Below, in pieces: positions 58,801 through 64,000 of a stretch of DNA of 64,000 nucleotides. The DNA comes from Litsea cubeba. Its lineage: Eukaryota; Streptophyta; Magnoliopsida; Laurales; Lauraceae. The notes under the pieces were generated by a model, which saw nothing but the letters and a program-made list of their open reading frames with translations, made no database searches and was not told where the DNA came from. The translations under genes were made by a program, and so were the position numbers. The first letter of the stretch is position 1; each line of letters opens with the position of its first letter. Where the stretch lies: assembly GCA_012931725.1 (NCBI GenBank), contig CM022948.1, positions 69,790,444-69,854,443 of the forward strand, given 5' to 3'.

Positions 58801-61557
58801 TATATATTGAAATGTGGGTGCTCAAACAAAACATCCATCACCATGCATGTATCTCATAGTGACAATTGTCTAATGTTGGTCTACAAATATATCACAGCAT
58901 GTTATGTTAAAAATCAACACTTACGAAAGGAGTCTCATCAAAACTGGTTTGTGCCTCATCAAAATCTCTACCCATAATGAAATCACATGAAGAGGAGATG
59001 GGACTAAATTTCAAACACACCTAGACCAGCAGAGATGCTTGTAGAGCTGTGCCCTGCACCAAATGCATCATAAATGCTCTCATCTCTTTTGGGAAACCCT
59101 GCAAGCCCTGAAGTTTGTCTAATGGTGTGCATTCTGTGCCTTCTTCCAGTCAAAATCTTATGGGGGTATGCCTGCAAGGTTCAACAGTTATCCAAAGTTC
59201 ATTAATTAGAAACCATGACAATCAATAAACCAATCCCCAAGCATAGAAAGCGGAAATTCTATTGTCGTCATCAGAGTGGCATTTTGGGCATAAAAGAAAC
59301 TATGGTGACTTTAACCCAAAAATAAAACATGTTCGTTGTCACTGGAACAAAATCTAATTTGTAATTAGATGATCGGAATTTTCATAAGGACAAAAGTTGC
59401 CACAAGCACTCTCACAAGAGAAGATTTACCGTGGAGGTTTTTGCATGGCTCGCAGTCTCAAGGAAGGTCTCTACGGCGGATAATCCAACAAGGAGAGGCT
59501 TCGCTTCCAAAGTTATTTCAGACTTATTTGTGATGTGTAGGAATGGAAGGGAGACGGTGGACCATTTGTTTGTGCATGGTGAATTTGCTCATTCTTTATG
59601 GTGTAGGCTTCTTGTGCAATGTGGCATTTTTTGGTGGTGCAGCCCGCGGTCTCTGGCAGGGATAATTGGAGAAAGGAGGTGTTCTAGTTTTTTTGGGTGT
59701 GGGTTGGTTCTCTAGAGACTCATTCCTTTTGCTATCTTATGGTTGGTGTGGAAAGAGAGAAATGACATAGTGTTTAGAGGGTCTTCGTCTTCAGTGGAGG
59801 AGTTATCACTTTTGGTGGTGGCGCAAATTGCCAACTGGGCTGCTTTCAAGAGTGAATTTGACAGTTTAAAGAAAGATGGTGTGTTGCATAATTGGGAGGC
59901 TTCTTTATTATGTGGTGTCAAAAAGGCGATTTTTTGGGCTCCCGCTATTAGAGGTGTGCTCAAGTTCAATGTAGATAGGGCGGCTAGGGGAAAGACTGAG
60001 CCAGCGGGCATAGGTAGAGTGCTTCACAATAGTGAAAGTATTGTGTTGGCATTGTTCTTGAAACACGTGGGTTGTATGGAGTCTAACGAGGCAGATGTTC
60101 TAGCTATCTTGGAAGCTATCCGAATCTTCTCTTCCTCTTCTTTTTAGTCAAGTTTAGTGGTAGAAAGTGATTCCCTTAATGTTATCTCGTGTGTGTCATC
60201 TTCAACTACGTTTCCTTGGAAGTTTCAGTTTTACATGAATGAGATTAGAGCTCTGCTGTCTCTGATTCAATTTGGTTTTAAGCATGTGGGTAGGTCCGCC
60301 AATTGTTTTGCAGATTCGTTAGCTAAACAAGGGGTAGATAGGTATTCTGATTTGGTTGCTTTCACTTTGTAATTTTGTTTGTTGGTATAATGTTTTTATA
60401 CCTTTCTGTCCCTCTTCCCCTTTGAAGAGAGGGGCCTTTGTAATCTCCCTTCTTCCTTTAATAAACTTCATCGTTACCATTTAGAAAAAAAAAAAAAAAA
60501 GGAAACGCACCTGATGCCCAACATCCCATATAATCTTGTCTTCAGGGGTATTAAATACATGATGCAGAGCCACAGACAGCTCCACTACCCCCTAGGCTTG
60601 AACTTAGATGTCCACCTGTTTTTGAAACTGAATAGACTATATCTGCTCTAAGCTCTGCTGCTAACTGTTCAAGATCCTGATAAAGTTCAAAAAGAAAACC
60701 ACATAGAACACAGAACAACCCCATTAATCATTCATGCACAAAACAATTTCCTTTAACAAAAGTACACTCAACCTTTCATAATCTACAACTTAGATTCCTC
60801 CAATCAAGACACAAACAAGCATCATGCCATGGACATGCATCATCACCTACGACTAAACCAGATCCCTTAATCTATCCAACAGTCATTTCATTAATCTGTT
60901 AAAAAAAAAAAAACCCTCATCATAATTAATCTCTCTTTTATATACAGGAAAAACCAACCAGCATTACCAAATCTATGAATCAAGTATGCTCAAGAGTACA
61001 AAGAAAAAATTCACTAATCTATGCAAAAAAGGGACATCCATCAAAACCCACATTACAAATCTCTCTAACCAACATCCACAACATCAAAATAAGAATTACC
61101 AAGTCTATGAACATGCTCACCCTTGTAGAAAGATTCTTCATATGAATTGGGTAATTGATTGTATCCAACAAGGGAGTTGCAGGCTTCTCTCCTGAGAAGT
61201 CAATCTTCCAACCATTTGTTTCCTTCCTTCTCGCAACCTTCCCTTCATCACCCGCACCAGCTGCTCTCACAGAGTACTGAAATAAAAAACAACCATATCA
61301 GCACTAACCAAGACAAGATCCAAGAGCACGTAATTAGAATGAAAGATCAGTAAAAAGAACGAATTTTTACAACCCAGCTTCATTCAAAAGAGTAAATAAT
61401 CAAAACCCAGATGGAGAAACAGAGAAAAAAAAAAAACTATTTTTGCTGTGGCGTTTCATTCACAAACCTGTCTTCTGCAGTTGGGTGATGAGAATGGAGA
61501 TGGCATGACAGGATAGACACCTGGAAGTCTTGATGCAAGAGACCCAAAGACTTCCAT
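55869..61557 (-). CDS. DXS2: 1-deoxy-D-xylulose-5-phosphate synthase (DXS2 type), frameshift in exon 3
   Basis: Makes DXP from pyruvate and glyceraldehyde 3-phosphate with thiamine diphosphate, the first MEP-pathway step in plastids. Exons on the minus strand: 61557-61468, 61276-61121, 60676-60511, 59171-59021, 58622-58351, 58245-57972, 57872-57565, 57370-57089, 57001-56717, 56015-55869; together about 709 residues, the normal length. Start MEVFGSLASRL looks like a transit peptide. Seen: TGGHL, GHSST, the ThDP motif GDGAMTAGQAYEAMNN to NDN, the catalytic Glu in IAEQHAV, DRAG, and a C-terminal LHFK. DXS2-type features are RMHTIRQTSGLAGFPKRDE and SITKQIGG. Exon 3 is 166 bases where 165 are needed: a run of five C at 60588-60592 (G on the coding strand) adds one base after SSLG and shifts the frame to an early stop. 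All other joints are in phase. NDNEQV replaces the usual NDNKQV. Either a recent pseudogene or a sequencing error. Confidence 0.9.
59400..60500 (+). mobile_element. 5'-truncated LINE in DXS intron 3, antisense to DXS
   Basis: A single frame (59431-60372) carries a zinc-finger RT-end region (CRNGRETVDHLFVHG), LVWKERNDIVFRG and an RNase H domain (FNVDRAA, VESDSLNVISC, VGRSANCFADSLAKQG). Only two TAG codons interrupt it, at 59713 and 60145. A poly-A run (60484-60500) closes it. The 5' limit is approximate and no target duplication was found. The end lies 10 bases from the DXS exon 3 donor site. Confidence 0.9.
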
Positions 61558-61626
61558 GGCTGATCAAATTAAGAGCTTCTTTGCTAATGAAACTCAGAAC
61601 TTCTTTTCTGTAGTCTCTGCTATGCT

Positions 61627-61638
61627 GGATATATATAG
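61627..61638 (-). promoter_or_regulatory. Candidate TATA box of DXS
   Basis: On the minus strand CTATATATATCC, about 70 bases before the ATG, next to a CT dinucleotide run. Confidence 0.45.
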
Positions 61639-62024
61639 ATAGAGAGAGAGAGTGGGAAGCAGACAGGAAACTAGGACGAGGTTTATAAAGCGTGGAGAGG
61701 GTGGCAAAAATCACGAGGCAGCCATTTTATCGTGAGATAAAGTACTCACGACAAAGCGACGTTTTTCTCACTCCGGTTTTGCTTCTTTGTATTACAACAG
61801 TATAAAATAGAAACGTATCTTCGTTTTCTTTGAAAAATAGGAAAATGGAAAGATACATCAACATGAACCATGAGGAAGTTTTTATACTCCTTAAATGCCA
61901 ACCCAAGAGAAAGGAATAAGTGTGTGTCAATGTTTGAATTGTGAGAAATTTGTTAAATTCTCGTAGCTTTACCTATTAGAAATCTAAAGTGTTCAAAATT
62001 TGTTGGATTTACTATACTTATCTA

Positions 62025-62055
62025 CTAGCAACAAACGCCCGTGCTAAGTCCGGGC
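62025..62055 (-). mobile_element. Possible Helitron 3' end
   Basis: On the minus strand a short hairpin GCCCGGACTTAGCACGGGC is followed eight bases later by CTAG and then T, the layout of Helitron 3' ends. The other end (5' TC) was not located. Confidence 0.4.
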
Positions 62056-62270
62056 TAAAAATAAAAATATATTAAAAAATTAAAAATTATTTTAAAATAT
62101 TATTAAGATAAAATAAGTCTAAAAGAAAGAAATTTATTATCTTTGAATATTAAAATCTTTTAATATGTAATGAAAATAAATATAAAATGAGAAGTAAACT
62201 TACATAATATAACGACCTCTTGAATTTAAAGGCATTGACCATTATATAAGTATGAATGTGTGTCTATATA

Positions 62271-62611
62271 GAGGTAACTCTCCTAAGCTGAAGCTTATGT
62301 TAAGGTAAGCTCAAGTTTGTAGTGGGGCCCACCTAGCAACCCACATGGGGGTGATGATGGGGGGATTTCAAGGACTCACTGGGACCCTTTTCTTTGCAAA
62401 AAATTAATCCCAACTGTGGTTTCTACCATCTCCATCTAGCCCCAAAAACTTAATAGTCAACAATCCATTCGGATCGGTACATAGTCGATCCAATGGTCCA
62501 GTTAATCCGGATCTGACCGAAAGCTAGTGGACATGTACAATTTAGGGTGGTCGTGTGTTTGGTCCATTTGGATGGACCAAGGGTGGGCCCCACAAGCGTA
62601 AGCTTACAGAA
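62271..62611. mobile_element. MITE family A, copy 4, right end missing
   Basis: Shares AAGGTAAGCTCAAGT, GATCCAATGGTCCAG and GGTGGGCCCCACAAGCG with copies in the GATA-TCP interval; it stops at AAGCTTACAGAATT. Confidence 0.8.
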
Positions 62612-62770
62612 TTAAATGGAGAGGTATAGTGCTCGGGATCAAAAAATATAATGAAATATGTGATTCTTTTTTGAGATAGTATCGGAAAAAAAAATAGATT
62701 TTATAGAAATAAGTAAGTAGTTTATATTTATTACATATATAACTTTAATAAAAAAGAAAAAATAACTTGG

Positions 62771-63110
62771 TGGGGTCACATGATGTAACATCTAATGGTG
62801 GGCCTCATATCTTAATTCCTTCAAGGTATGTCCAATTGGACAGTGGGACCTTGCCGATGTGTCATTTCGAGGATCCTTAGTGGGGTCACATGATGTAACA
62901 TTTAAAGATATGCCCATATCCAAATATCTAAAGGTGTGTCCAATTGAATATTTGGTCAGTAGGCCCTTGTTGATGTGGTATTCCAAAGAGCATTTGTGGG
63001 GTCACATGATGTAATATTTAAAAGTGGGCCTCTTATCCTAATTCATTAAGGCGCATCATGATGTGTTTAAAGGTGGCCTTGTCTACAACAATTATTAAAG
63101 GCCGGTCTCA
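62771..63110. repeat. Three tandem units starting TGGGGTCACATGATGTAA
   Basis: Units begin at 62771, 62881 and 62997 (periods 110 and 116) and also share GTGTCCAATTG-like and TTAAAGGTG-like parts. Confidence 0.85.
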
Positions 63111-64000
63111 TATGAACCCTTATATTATTTCATGTATATATAATTAGAAATGAAATGTATTTTTAATATGCATTTTAATAACAAATATAATTGATAATTA
63201 GAGTCTATTATTTTCTGTTCGTTGAACGTTGGATTTCACCTTGTAATTAACGGTTTAGATCATGAAACTAATGGTCTTGATACAACTCCATATTGGTTGG
63301 TCCCTTTTGTTGGGTGTTGCATCATCCGTGCCGTTGGTTTGATGGGCCAAGCTGGATGGTGGTGCCTTTTGAATGTGTCTATCAATCGGGAGATCAAAGT
63401 GGTCCCCACAAATCCATCTATTATTTCTACTTTATGTGGATGATTGATCTATTCTCAGATAATGATAATTTAGTCCCGCCCATTCTCTCTGATTGTCAAC
63501 ACCATGAAAGTGGGCCCTACAGACCTCTATTAAATGGAGTTGACTCTAATTTTATAAGGAAAATGAGATAATGTTTACTTTAAAATGGGAGTGATTGAGA
63601 TTTTAGGGAGAACAATTCCAAGGAGTTTTGTTGCTAGAAATAGTAGTGTGATCTAGATTTAAGGGATTATATTTAAGATTATAACTATTCCTAGGATAAG
63701 GGAGGGGATTTGAGGAGATTTGTTTGGATTGAGATTTTAAGGGAGGAGACTTGTTTGGGAAGAGTGTAGTGGCCCACATTAAACTCAAACGTCTATGTGA
63801 TTTTATAAGTATTTTTCTGAAAGGAGAGACTTTTTAGGGATGAGGTGGCACCCTCACAGCCCACCTCCCCCTTTGCTTTAATATATATAATTAGAAATAT
63901 GAACCGTTCAAAGTTAAAGGTTCCCTCTTACTGAGACTTTTAGAAAATCTTCACTCTAATGGAAGATGGTTCCACTGTGATTTTTGATAATTTATGTTAC
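63111..64000. other. Intergenic to the window end, nothing recognised
   Basis: AT-rich with no clear gene or repeat. Short frames here have no recognisable domain. Confidence 0.5.

Noticed and set aside
1..64000. CRISPR array, rRNA or bacterial-type operon
   Set aside because: No regular repeat-spacer array, no rRNA-like sequence, and genes are split by introns as in a plant nuclear genome.

Overview
This is a piece of a flowering-plant nuclear genome. Genes are split by introns, the three protein families are plant-type (a TIFY/CCT/GATA factor, a class I TCP factor and a plastid DXS), and much of the window is plant LTR retrotransposons, LINEs and MITEs. The very long introns and dense MITEs would suit a large angiosperm genome, perhaps a magnoliid, but the species cannot be fixed from the sequence.

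Layout: 1-5483 is the 3' part of a Tekay-like Ty3/gypsy chromovirus (pol plus its 3' LTR). 5833-6942 holds two hAT-type MITEs with target duplications. 9068-14591 is a complete young Ty1/copia element on the minus strand. 17247-40302 is a TIFY-CCT-GATA gene on the plus strand; its first intron is 19.1 kb and contains two non-autonomous gag-protease LTR elements (20044-23468 and 23949-28156), a perfect 41-bp-arm hairpin, a long inverted-repeat element and a truncated LINE. 40303-43899 is packed with MITEs. 43900-44784 is a class I TCP gene in one coding exon. 47890-48790 is an ABCB transporter pseudogene. 50858-53408 is a solo chromovirus LTR. 55869-61557 (minus strand) is a ten-exon DXS gene of the DXS2 type, with a LINE in intron 3.

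Three points matter most. (1) The GATA gene has no recognisable last coding exon after its zinc finger. The next strong splice acceptor lies exactly at the TCP ATG and in the same phase, so a TIFY-CCT-GATA-TCP fusion transcript is possible. (2) The DXS reading frame is broken by one extra base in a G run of exon 3, while every other exon joint is in phase. (3) Two chromovirus LTRs carry the same unusual architecture, tandem modules of paired short palindromes, at unrelated sequences, and a third locus shows a degraded version.

The host genes belong to different pathways: transcriptional regulation (GATA, TCP) and plastid isoprenoid supply through the MEP pathway (DXS). Nothing suggests an operon-like arrangement. 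The remaining sequence is mostly mobile DNA in various stages of decay. Exon limits were deduced by eye from family protein sequences and GT/AG sites and have not been checked against transcripts.
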